From positions 248,001-312,000 of the forward strand of contig JADNRY010000044.1 in NCBI GenBank assembly GCA_015501585.1: DNA of 64,000 bases. The letters are read 5' to 3'. Under the pieces are notes generated by a model that was given only the letters and a program-made list of their open reading frames with translations, was not told the origin of the DNA and made no database searches. Positions 37,762-48,222 of this stretch are shown in pieces; position 1 is the first letter of the stretch, and each line of letters starts with the position of its first letter. A program made the position numbers and the translations under genes. Source of the DNA: Rhodocollybia butyracea (taxonomy: Eukaryota > Basidiomycota > Agaricomycetes > Agaricales > Omphalotaceae).

Positions 37762-39203
37762 TCAAGAGAGTTCAAGTTCGTTGAGCGGCTCTGTATCACG
37801 TAGTCTCGAAGTCGAGGAGAGAGGGACTACCCTGGAAGATAACTCATACGAGTCCGATAATTCACCGGTTGTCTCGTGAATTTGAGTTAGTGAATTGGCT
37901 AGTAGAGAGGGTACTCCGGGTACGATATGTGGTCGAACCCATGTCACTGGGATGGGTCAGATACCCTATGTTTAACAGTATGCGGTATCCCTATTGTATG
38001 AGTTGAGATATAGGTAGCCTGCCTGGAAAAGCTGACTTACGCAGAAGGAATACAGAGTTAAAATCCATCTACGAAAAAGTATTAGCAAAAATTCCAATCA
38101 TAGAGGAAGTCATCTTACCCAAAAAGCACGCCCGTGTAGCTGGAGTTTTTACCATTTTTTAGATCGTACAGGGACACATTAGATAATAATATGACTAGAA
38201 GAAATGAGGTGGGACCTGGGGGACATAGTGAAAATGCGATGGCACTCTTACCTAAGATGACAAAAAAATGCCCAGGTACCATCCCTCATGAGCAAGCGGA
38301 CAATGGATGTGTGGCCCCAGCCGGCGCGTAGCGAGACGATAAATTTATACAAAGTGAGGCCAAATAAAAGACTTTGAAAGAGGATAGATGCCCCACTGTA
38401 CGAAATCAGATTTGAAAGAGCCGAGAGTCTGAAAGACATACACATAAAGAAGAAGACTTGTAGGGGCACTGGTGACGACACAATTGGAGTCAAAGGTAAT
38501 TCCGGGAAGTGATAATTTGAGACCAACAGCCATGATGATGATTTCAAGACTGGAGAAATGAGATGCATTGGACGCGACGGATATGCGATGCCACCCTTAC
38601 CAAAATGAGATGCTGGCAATGCCTCGTACTACGCGGTTGTCATGATAGAATGCGTACACTGGAGAAATCTGAGTGGGGATAATGGATCAATTAACGAAAC
38701 TCACCGCGCGCCATTAGTATGTAGTCTGTACTTATAGTAATTGAGAGTGTGACGACGCCCTGATATACCTGCCATACAAAACACGCGTATTCTGTGAAAT
38801 GAAACTGAGGAGATAGCTCCGACCCCACAAGAAGAAGGGGACTGTTGTCGAATGTAATGGAATGGTGAGATTTAGCAGAATATTATTGAGGATAAGAGAA
38901 CCCACATCTGGAGCAGAAGCGGCATATATCGAATAAAAAAGTAATTGAATTTCATGAAGGACCAAGATCGCGGCCAGATAACTTGGACCTGTTAAAATTG
39001 AATAAGAGTGAGTGATTTTGAAAATGCTGTCCTTACCTCTTCGTCGACGGAAATCATAATGTCATAGGCCAAAAATGCAAGAGCAGCGACTAAGGGGTCG
39101 ACGACGTGTAAGCTCAGAGAAGCTATATACAGTGTTCTGAAGACGCACTTGAGCTGCGATCCACAGCTTGAGAGCCTAAGGCTACTTGCTCAGGAGTGAG
39201 CAT
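37762..39203 (-). CDS. DUF6533-like seven-transmembrane protein
   Basis: Multi-exon membrane protein of a family very abundant in agarics. From the ATG at 39203: LYIASLSLHVVDPLVAALAF..DIMISVDEE (TM1 and the family's YD..I..DEEV motif), then VQVIWPRSWSFMKFNYFFIR, YACFVWQVYQGVVTLSITIS, DYILMARVYAFYHDNRVVRG, EIIIMAVGLKLSLPGITFDS, FQSLLFGLTLYKFIVSLRAG, LLMRDGTWAF and VILLSNVSLYDLKNG..GVLFGWILTLYSFC. A hydrophilic tail ends at 37762. One junction uses GTATGT near the Leu-rich TSLLLYV segment. The stretch after DGTWAF is in frame only if a run of seven T (plus-strand A run 38262-38268) were six. The first intron would be only about 32 nt. Function of the family is unknown; a receptor or sensor role is speculative. 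Confidence 0.75.
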
Positions 39204-39448
39204 ACTAACCACTGAACTGGCAGCCCGAGTGCATTAACGTGGCTCGCTTCCTCTCGCCTGAGGTGGGGAGAAAGAAAAGGAGTGGAGACAGGACACTCAG
39301 GCAACAAACTGCACTCAACGACCGTGTGTATTACTATTAATACTTGTGCACCTGTCCAGTGATTGACATTTGACAAGTAATTATCAAAGTAATCAATTCA
39401 TTCCTTCTTTCTCGAAAACGTGATGTGGGTTCAAGTTGCGCGCATCTT

Positions 39449-40633
39449 ATGTTGGCCTCTAACAACCGAGGTACTTTGTTAAAACACCCTTTCTTCCTTA
39501 CTACCACCTTATTTGCAAATGTCAGTTTCCCCCGCTTAGTTTCAATGCATGGGTTGATACTAATACTCTCCCCAGGCATCTTGGCTCTTAGCTCTGGTAA
39601 CTCAGGTAATAGCAACAGTGAAATGTGCGTATCTACAAAGAATTTGTAGTCTTAACTGATAGCTCTTCAGATGGTCGTAGGACTGTATCGGTGCTATGGC
39701 TAGCTATTATCCTGCAACTCCTCATCAACTTGGGGATGTTATACAGCTTGATCAGTAAGCTCACTGCCCTTATTTCGGCTTCAAATAACCATCCTTGCTT
39801 CGATGTCCGTTGTCTTGGGTGCCCAAGGGATCGACAATAACCTCTTTACTCACGTTGGGTCTCGGGATGGAGTAGCTACAGCGTGGATTGTCCTATCCAT
39901 CGTTGATATTCTTTGGATTATCGTGCTCTCTTCAGACCACAATTCCCCTGTGCTTCATGTCTTGTGAGTCTTTGTTCTAATGTTGTTTGGTTTTCTCACT
40001 GAACCTTGTACATACATAGCGCCGAAGAAGCGCGTATCCGGCTGTCTTCTGATACCAGCCTTCTGCCTAATGGCTACGAAAAGGCCCGCGTCCGTTCCTC
40101 CGCGCCTGAAAGCAAGGAAATACTGCGTACCAATATCCTTTCTCATCCATCCTCTTCAGACGATACGGCACGGCCCTCAGATGGGAGTACTCTGAATAAA
40201 TCAGAATCAGATCCCTCCAGCCCTATAGCTAGACATCCGACCAGCTCAGCCATTCCAGATGATTATCAATCGACAATTAATGCCCCAACAACTCGTAGTA
40301 GTAACGCACCGAGCTCGAACTTCTCTTACGCCCAGAAGGCATTAGCACTCTATGATTGTAAGTGATTGATTTTCCCGTCCTCCTTTTGCTTTAACATGCT
40401 TCCAGACGCCGCCAGCCCTGAACAATATGATTCTGAAGAAGGAGAACTGAGTTTCTTCAAAGGCGACATCCTTGAAGTTTCAAGGACGTTTGAAAAAAAA
40501 TGGTGGCCAGCGAGAAATCCTCGGACTGGACAAATCGGAGGTAAGCATTGAAGTTGAGACGGTACGCCTTTACTGATATTAATCTGGGGTTGCAGTTGTT
40601 CCTTCGAACTACCTGAAGATGATTCCAAAGTAA
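39449..40633 (+). CDS. sho1: Sho1-type osmosensor: four TM segments plus SH3 domain
   Basis: Sho1 is the plasma-membrane adaptor feeding the HOG MAP-kinase pathway; its SH3 domain binds the Pbs2 MAPKK. Exons: 39449-39520, 39576-39624, 39671-39963, 40020-40357, 40406-40540, 40596-40633. TM segments: LTTTLFANASWLLALVTQVI, VLWLAIILQLLINLGMLYSL, LQITILASMSVVLGAQGI and TAWIVLSIVDILWIIVL. A hydrophilic Ser-rich linker follows, then the SH3 domain: ALALYDYAASPEQYDSEEGE, LSFFKGDILEVS, KKWWPARNPRTGQIGVVPSN, YLKMIPK. Domain order and size match fungal Sho1. The ATG at 39449 is the first in the correct frame. Exon 3 has one base too many near 39756, between TM2 and TM3. An alternative in-frame splice there (donor at 39755) would delete TM3, so I prefer a frame break or assembly error. 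Confidence 0.88.
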
Positions 40634-40888
40634 ACTTATGTATCTTAACATTGTTGTACGATATCCGTGTCGTTTGCCATATACATACCAGCCCCTTTTG
40701 TAGTTTCCGCTCTGTCCGGGGCCGTCATGTTGAGCACATCACAGAAAAGCTAAACTTGACTTGCCTCGAGGACGGAGACCTGTGATGGCAGCGCTTACTT
40801 GTGAGAAATTGTCGCTCACCAAGGGACGTTTTATAGGTTTCGCATCGCCGCATGCCTGTTTTCAATTTTTCTGCTATTCTCGCCTGTA

Positions 40889-43800
40889 ATGAGTGTTTCC
40901 AGTACTCGAAGTCTGCGCTCTGCCAAGGGTAGACCCAGGATCCATTCATCCATTGTGATCACCGCTTCAAATCCATTTTCGATTCATAGACACGGTACTC
41001 GAAACTTCTCCGATTTGACTAGTCCCCTCTCGAAAGTTGCGGAAGAGGTGTGCATTTACAGTACTTGTTTGAATCTGCTTTCATGTTTACCAAGTACTTA
41101 CCTATAGTCACAACCACCAACCTCACTATGCTCACAGACATCTACCGACCCTTCTCCAGTTCACCAAATCACCGCCGCGACACTGTCACCACCACAGGAG
41201 AAAAAGGAACGCAAGAAGAGGAAGGATAAATATGATAGACCACTACCCAAAACTCCTCCACCTTCGGAATCAATCCTTTCTCCCGAATCTGGCTTTGAAC
41301 TTGTGGTCAATGTACGTGTAGCGACCTCCAACTTTTCATCCCTGGTTTAATCTTCAGCTGCCCAAAGGACACAGCATCCGTGTCTTCCTCCCCAACGCTT
41401 AGTCGCATCGCCTCCACATCTACATTCTTATCGAATGCCGACAAACCTATCAGAAAGAAATGTGCGTGCAGAGCGAAGTGCACCCTTCATTTGTGAATGA
41501 ATTCTGACAGATACTGTTTCATGACAGATCACCCAGAGAAGGTGTGATTTTTGGAATTTCTTAACGCTATACTTATACTGATCCTTTTAATAGATATATT
41601 CTGTATGTTACCTGAGGCATAATCTGGGTGTACATCTAATAATTGAGTTCCGCGACAGCATCTTCATAAACTTGCAGAACGAGAAATAAGCAAGACCATG
41701 AAATCTTCAGAATCTGGTGATAGCTCGAGCACTCTATCTGACCCGTCGTCCGAGATTCCAGCTGGGGCTGTTCCTGGTGTCGTGCAGAGTCGAAAGTATA
41801 GGGATAAGTTATCCCAAGTGAGCAGACGCGTTCATTCTTTGCATTTACTTCTTATGCTCATTTAATTCAGATGCTGTCTGGTTTAGCGAGACCAGATGTT
41901 TCTTACGAGGCAAAGATTTATGATGCTATTGCCAAAGATGAGCCTCAAGTAGCACAGCTAATCAAGATTGTATTAAAGTCAGAGGAAGAAAAAGCCTCGG
42001 CGTTGACTCTCAAAGGGCAGGATGTCGAGTTGTTTATGGATGCTCTTGAGGATGTACATCAGACCCACTATCTTTCACTTGGACTACTGACTAAAGTACG
42101 ACCATTACAGGTCATGAGAAACACGCTCTGGTTTACTGAAGTTGAGCAACTCGATGCCCGCCGTTTTCTTATCAACCTATCGAAACGCTCGACGAACCTT
42201 CCAGCATCAATGTTCATTGATGGTGTTACCTCCGTGAAGGACAAAAATTCGTACGGCGGAACTTTTGGTGATGTGTATCGCAGCACGTACAACGGGAAGC
42301 ATGTTGCGCTGAAGCGGCTACGCCATTTCCAACAAGCAGAAAGTCATCGCATATACAAAGTTTGTGGTTGTGTTATCACAGTTTTTTTTTTAGCCAGTCA
42401 TTCTGACGGAAATTTTAGAAATTTTGCCAGGAAGCGTTAATCTGGCAACGGCTTTCTTACAAGTTCATACTGCCATTCCTCGGTATTGATGCAGAGAATT
42501 TTCCTCGTCAACCGTGCATGGTGTCACCGTGGATGGTGAATGGTCTCCAAGTAAACTTGAATATAGACTGACGATGTGTACACAGGTGAATGGGACTATT
42601 ATTCAATTTCTTAAGCGTAACCCGAAAGCAAACATAGATAAATTGGTCTGTTTCAAGTCTTTGAATATTACGGGCGACGTAGGCTAACATGTTACCAGTT
42701 ATTCGAAATTGCGCAAGGTACGAATAGTTCCAGCTAAGAATCTATAAATATGAATTGGATCACAACCCAGGTATCAACTATCTACACTCCCAAAACATTG
42801 TCCATGGTGATATTAAGGGGGTAAGTCGTGCGTTGTTCTCTCTACATCTATACTTACTTCCGTTCAATGACCCAGGGTAACATCTTGATTGACGAAAACG
42901 GTCAGCCACGGCTAGCAGATTTCGGTCTGACCATTTTTGCCGACGCTACACTACACAATACCACAGACCAAGGCGGTACTTTACGTTGGATGTCACCAGA
43001 GCTTTTGTATCCGTTACCGGGAATCGAGAGCTACAAACGTACAACGGCCAGCGACATGTACGCCTACGGTTGTCTTTGTATCGAGGTGAATACATTTTCG
43101 AGTAAGAGGAATTGATACTGACGGATACTTCAAGGTCTACACGGGCCGAGTGCCATTCGCAGATATCCGTGCCGAAATCCTTGTCTTGGAGCAAGTGCTC
43201 AAGGGTGAGCGTCCTGAGCGTCCATCGGAGCCCAATGCAATGACAGACGAGCTCTGGAACTTGGTAAACGCATGCTGGCAGCATGACCGTTCAGGAAGAC
43301 CCCAGATTGGGCTTGTAGTGGATCATCTAAAGCACATTCTGCGACGATCCGCTACGGATTCTGTTGTACTTCTATCAAATATGGATCCTGTCCAGCTCCC
43401 TAGGCGGTCTGATACATCGTTAACCACCATAGGCCCTATCTCAATATTCACTCCAACTTTGACCGCGCAAGGAGCACCGATACGAACGAGACCTTCGGAT
43501 GGGGCAGCATTGGCGCGATGTTTGAAGCGTATTCGTCGACATGCTGATCCCAACCGTATGTACCACGAATTAAAGCTAACGTACGTTCATTCCAAATCTA
43601 TAAAAGTTTACAGAACTTACTTTGCGCGCAGATCCACCAACTCCTCAAATAGTTCTTCTCTCAAAAACTACGTTGCTCGAATCAAGGGCACAAACTCGCA
43701 AGTTGCCATAAAACAGTTGGAAATATCTCACTTGGATTCCAAGACCTTAACGCGTCTGGCCGACGAATTTAACGACATGCGATTTCTGCACCACCCTAAT

Positions 43801-44530
43801 ATTATCAATTACATCGATCTCTTCCAGCACGAGAACCATGTATGGGTGGTCCTCGAAGATCTTTCGGACCCTTTGTTTTTGAAAAAGGTCATCGTGGCTA
43901 ACCTAAACAGGGATGCGGGTTTGAAAGAGTCCTTTATTACTACTGTCTTAAGGAATGTTGCGCAGGCTATTCATTATCTTCATCGACATCATATAAGCCA
44001 TGGGTACATCAATGCCGAGCAAGTACTACTCAGCTACGTCGGACATTCAATACTTGTGCGATTAAGTGGGTGTTTCAACCTCGCCTGCATCACGCTTGGT
44101 GACTGACAATGACATGAATAGAGCTGGCTGCGATGATTAAAGATCCAGATATGTACTCTAGAGCCAGGCGGCGTCCTCCAGGGGCGAACGAACAGACACA
44201 GTTTGAAACTGATATATGGGATCTGGGGTTACTGGCCATTGGTAAGTCGTGTTTATCTGCAATGGCCACGGTTTCTCATCGTCCGCTGTAGAAATGTTTG
44301 ATAGTGCCACGTCTCTCGATATGGAGTCTCCCCAGCTATTGCGTGATTTTGAGACGATGAATCCCCCGCCTTCTCCGTCCTTGGTACAGTTTGTTCAACA
44401 TACAATGCACAATGTACCCTCTGAAAGGCCGTCAATTGCGGAGTTGCTTCAGGTAAGAGCCATTAACTCGAAAAAGAGCATTCATCTGAAATCCTGCTTG
44501 GATATTCAGAAACCGTTTTTGAAGAAATAA
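40889..44530 (+). CDS. Tandem protein kinase: tyrosine-kinase-like domain followed by a PAK-like pseudokinase
   Basis: Many-exon gene of roughly 900 aa. Early exons 40889-41047 and 41138-41311 give a basic, Pro-rich N-terminus. Later exons include a 14-nt exon (41528-41541) and a 9-nt exon (41594-41602), joined in frame to HLHKLAEREISKTMKSS. The first kinase domain: NSYGGTFGDVYRSTYNG, HVALKRL (Lys), VHGDIKGGNILI (HGD catalytic Asp), LADFGLTIF (DFG, 42918-42926), GGTLRWMSPELL and DMYAYGCLCIEV. It is complete and of tyrosine-kinase-like (TKL) type. The second domain has VAIKQLEISHLD and IINYIDLFQHENHVWVVLED (PAK/Ste20-like), but the catalytic loop reads HGYIN (43999-44013) instead of HRD..N and the DFG is gone (VRLKLAAM). 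It regains FETDIWDLGLLAIEMFD. So the second domain is probably catalytically dead and regulatory. Ends ELLQKPFLKK. Confidence 0.88.
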
Positions 44531-45161
44531 TCCTTGAAGTTGGGAAAAGGACTTCGTAATGTACTTCGCTTTAATTTATCAGTAGTTGATGGACATAAGT
44601 ACTTTAGGGCAGGTTTTCTTGCTCAATCACTGATTAGGCGCCAGTTTCTGAACCTGTAACATATATACGGCCATACAAGCTTGTTGACAGTTCTTGAGCC
44701 ATTTTGGAAAGATAAGTGGCCGCTGATAGAAAAAACCAGTGGTACTGCGGTTGGTAGGAGTGCGGGAAAGCCTGAATAAGAATCAAGATAGATGGTGGGT
44801 CGATTGTTCATTCACTTTCTCCTGCTGCTCATGCGATGGTGTACACCGTATTTACAGTTCAATGTTGTTTACTTTCGTCGCTTCGAGACTATCTTCGCTA
44901 TGAAGTTTTCACAGAAATTCTGAAATGTCAGCTGAAATGACTCACTGTGGACGGCCTTCCACCCGCGTATCCGACGGTGGGCTTGTGGAGTGATGTATTT
45001 TGGGCTCGCGTTAATATGCTGTGAGAAATGCTGTGGAATGGTCAAGGCAACTCGAAGACGGAGACAGGCAAGAGACAGGGAATTCGGAATGGTATTGCCA
45101 CCGTTCACGTGCGCTTATAAGCCGAATAAATCTTGGGCATTGACTTCGATCTGCAATTCCG
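44531..45161. other. Intergenic region
   Basis: No gene recognised. The right end holds a TTATAA element at about 45115, near the start of the Hua1-like gene. Confidence 0.4.
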
Positions 45162-46350
45162 ATGCCTTCTCTAAATCCCTTTCGCAATCCACCACCGGCT
45201 AGTTCTTCGCAGTCCGGCACTTCTCTTCCTGCGTTATCACCTGCACCAACTGGAACTTCTACTGTCTCAGACACAGCTACAGCTACAAGGCCATCTCCAT
45301 CTCCATCCCCCGATATCTTAAACGAGGAGCTTCCTCCAGCATATACGCCTGCTGCGGATTCCCGTCATGGAGAACACACTATAGAATATGGTCCCACGAG
45401 ACCATTTCAAAATCCAGCACGACCATCTCCTCGACCTGCCCGTGCTACACAGTCCACTGGATGGTCTCCTTCTCAGAACCTTGTTGTCCCTGACTCGCAG
45501 CATGCTTCCAGTCGTATTGGTACACATTCCAGCTTACAATACAACTCTAATGTGGCTCCTCCATTACCTCCCCGTCCTAATACTACATCACCAATGTCTC
45601 CGACCTCGGATTTCGCTCGCGATTTTTACGCTGCAGGCCCTGGTGAACGTGAAACATCACGATATGCGCCACCGCCAGGTCCTCCGCCATCACGACCTCC
45701 TCCACCCTCTGATGATGATGGACGACCAACAACAAAGCCAACACCAGGACGTCCGCTTCTGAATCAAGGAAGACTTTTAGTTTATCCTGCAGGATACGAA
45801 TGTGAAAAATGTACGTTTAACACCTTACGTTGTGCAACTTGCAAGTAAATTATACACTACAGGTCATAACATTGGATATAAACAAAACGACCCGTCGCAT
45901 CCTTGTCGGAAATGTTGGTCAAAGTTCGCAAAACCATTCAGTGGGGCTATAACATATAGTTCTTTCAAGTCCTCTTCTGCAGGCTCTGGAAAGACTTTCC
46001 AGCGACCTCTGCCGGTCCTGCGTCCGGCAGGAGCTACTGCTACTCGCTCTCAGCGTAATTCCGGGTATCCTGGTTCCACATATGTCCAAAATCTCGGTCC
46101 GGCACAGAACATGTATGCCCCTCCACCTCTACCTCCTCCCGGTCCATCTCCTCCGCCGAGTATCCGAGCGATACCTAGCGGACCTTTCGGAGCTCCTCAG
46201 CCACCACCAGGTTCTGTTGTCTACAGTCCCGGTGACCCCCGATTAGGTGGTAGACAATGTTTGAGCTGTGACGGAGATGGTGTAGTTGGAGGCTTTCTTT
46301 TCCAGGAGCAATGTACCCTGTGTGGAGGGATTGGTAGGACATTTTACTAA
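45162..46350 (+). CDS. Hua1-like proline-rich protein with cysteine-rich C-terminal motif
   Basis: Two exons (45162-45810, 45863-46350) give 1,137 nt, 378 aa. The N-terminus is Pro/Ser-rich and disordered, with an ELPPAYTP motif of the PPxY class that ubiquitin ligases of the Rsp5 type bind, and several SH3-type proline tracts (PPLPPRPNT, RYAPPPGPPPSRPPPP). The junction restores GYECEKCHNIGYK and SHPCRKCWSKF, a zinc-binding-like Cys pattern. The C-terminus has CLSCDGDGVVGGFLFQEQC and CGGIGRTFY, a CxxCxGxG-type pattern. This layout matches yeast Hua1, a cortical-patch protein linked to endocytosis. Assignment is by architecture remembered from the family; function in this fungus is inferred. 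Confidence 0.8.
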
Positions 46351-46629
46351 TACTTAATTCGGACGCTACTTGTGATTATTTGATGTGGTTTGAGGAGGAC
46401 ATCCTTTTCTACTCCCGGTTCCTTCGTGTTCTGCAGTCACTGACCCGCCCTGCGGCACGTCGCTCTTACCAGCTGAGCCGGTCAGCCCAGACTCTGCCTG
46501 GTTCAAGGGCAGCCGTGGAAGGATCTAAATTGCTGTTGCATAGTGACCGAGCTATTATGGAACGCTACAAAGTGCTAACGGACACCTGTACAAGAACTAT
46601 TGTAACAAGTGATGTAACAATATATCAAT

Positions 46630-48222
46630 TTATGAACCGTATTTGGGAGGATGAAGCTGAGAGTCGTCGTCAGTCAATTCCTCCTCCCATTCCTCTTCAC
46701 TCTCAACTTCATCTTCCATCTGATCTTTTTCCAATTTCATTGCCATCGCCCAAGACTCCTGATCTACACGCTCCTCATTCAAGGGGTCCTCCGCAATCTT
46801 AATATCCGCAATAATCTCATCTACGATCAAAAAGGTGAACTAGAACAGAAAAAAGAGATCAAAGATCCACTGTACCTTTCTCAGCAGGCATGACAACTAC
46901 CCAAAGCACTGACTGCGTTGTCCAATGTTCCAATAAATCGGCCGCCGCAACGCGACGTTCCGCCTTGCTCATTCCACTCAGCAAGCCTTTCCGCTGTCCT
47001 TTCTGCGTCCTTCGATACAATCTACGCTCGGCCTTGGCCTCTCGACGTGCAGCCCTATAATCCATGTAGCCTCCGTTACCACCATAGCTCATCTGTGCAG
47101 CTCCGCCAAGCATAGGTGCAGGCATAGGCACAGGACTTGGGCTAGGACTACGGCTACGATTGATATATCTCCGATCTCCTCCATACGGATACTCACCACT
47201 CGCAACACCAGCAGCCTGAATCTGAGCCCAAGCTCTCCTCCGCTCTTCATTTTTCTTCTCCGCTTTATTCTCGCGCCGCTCGTCGAATTTGAGGCCCCAC
47301 GAATTCATCATCTCCATCATACCCTTGGGCTTAATTGGTGGGGGTAGATCTTGTGCCTGGACTGGGAGTGTTGCGCCTGGGAAAGTCTGTTCCAAGAGAG
47401 CTAGTCGCCTCATGAGAATTGGCGAGTTAACTGGATCTCCTGGATAGCCTGAAGCAGAAATAGGAGGTGGTTTGTCTGCAAGTGAGTGGATGATCCGAGC
47501 GGAGAGGGGACCGATGATAGGAAGTGGTAGTTTGAGGAAGACTGTACCCACACCACGTCCAATTTTGTTGATTGTTTCTCTCGATTTGCTGGTTTCTCCT
47601 CCGGCCGAACCAGACCCAGGTGGGGCTACGAGGCGTAGCATGGCAGGCGTAGTACATAGACGAACAGACAAACCTCTTGGTCTGAAGAGGTTGAGGTTGG
47701 CAGCACGGAGATAGCGATCTGTTAAAGTTTTCGACAGGACGCGCATACCAACTTGAGCGGAGGTGGAAATAGCTGCACTGGCAATCATAGCCCAATGGTA
47801 CGGACTATACATTGAGAAGATTAGAGAGTCCTATGGATAAATCCAGACACGCACACAAAGCCTATCACTTGCCCGACCATGTTTACGACCCTCAAAGGCG
47901 GTGAAGCAACAATTGCCAAATTCAAACCATCAATGAAAGAGAGGAACATTTCGGGGGTTATTCCTACAGTTTCGAGTGCGAGATTATATCCTCGAGCAAA
48001 AGCCGAGGCTGGGCTTGCGCTCACGCTGATTCGAGGGATACACAAGGGTAGTAGAGCCGGGACATCGTGTGGGCGATAGGGCGGGACTTCTTTATCCGAT
48101 GGAGCTGGGATATATGTTTGGATAAGAAAATCAGCATCATGAGTGAGCTGGATCCCCGTTGATTTGGCAGTAGTTGAAGGTAAAGATGAGCTCGAAGATG
48201 GCGTAGGGGGATAAGAAGACAT
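46630..48222 (-). CDS. Conserved fungal protein of unknown function
   Basis: Three exons (48222-47855, 47804-46876, 46820-46630) give 1,488 nt, 495 aa, in frame. The N-terminal ~130 residues include PALLPLCIPRISVSASPASA, FARGYNLALETVGITPEMFL and SFIDGLNLAIVASPPLRVVN, which recall a conserved family of fungal proteins, followed by a hydrophobic segment VGQVIGFVPYHWAMIASAAI. Later come an Arg/Lys-rich helix (RAARREAKAERRLYRR) and a strongly acidic tail (EVESEEEWEEEL). No enzyme motif seen. The 5' end of exon 1 and its promoter are the left part of the tandem duplication described below, and a broken copy lies at 50414-50547. The last exon overlaps nothing; the gene is convergent with the Hua1-like gene. 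Confidence 0.8.

Noticed and set aside
40920..41030. CRIB motif in the kinase N-terminus
   Set aside because: SNPFSIHRH only loosely resembles the CRIB consensus and lacks the following hydrophobic pattern.
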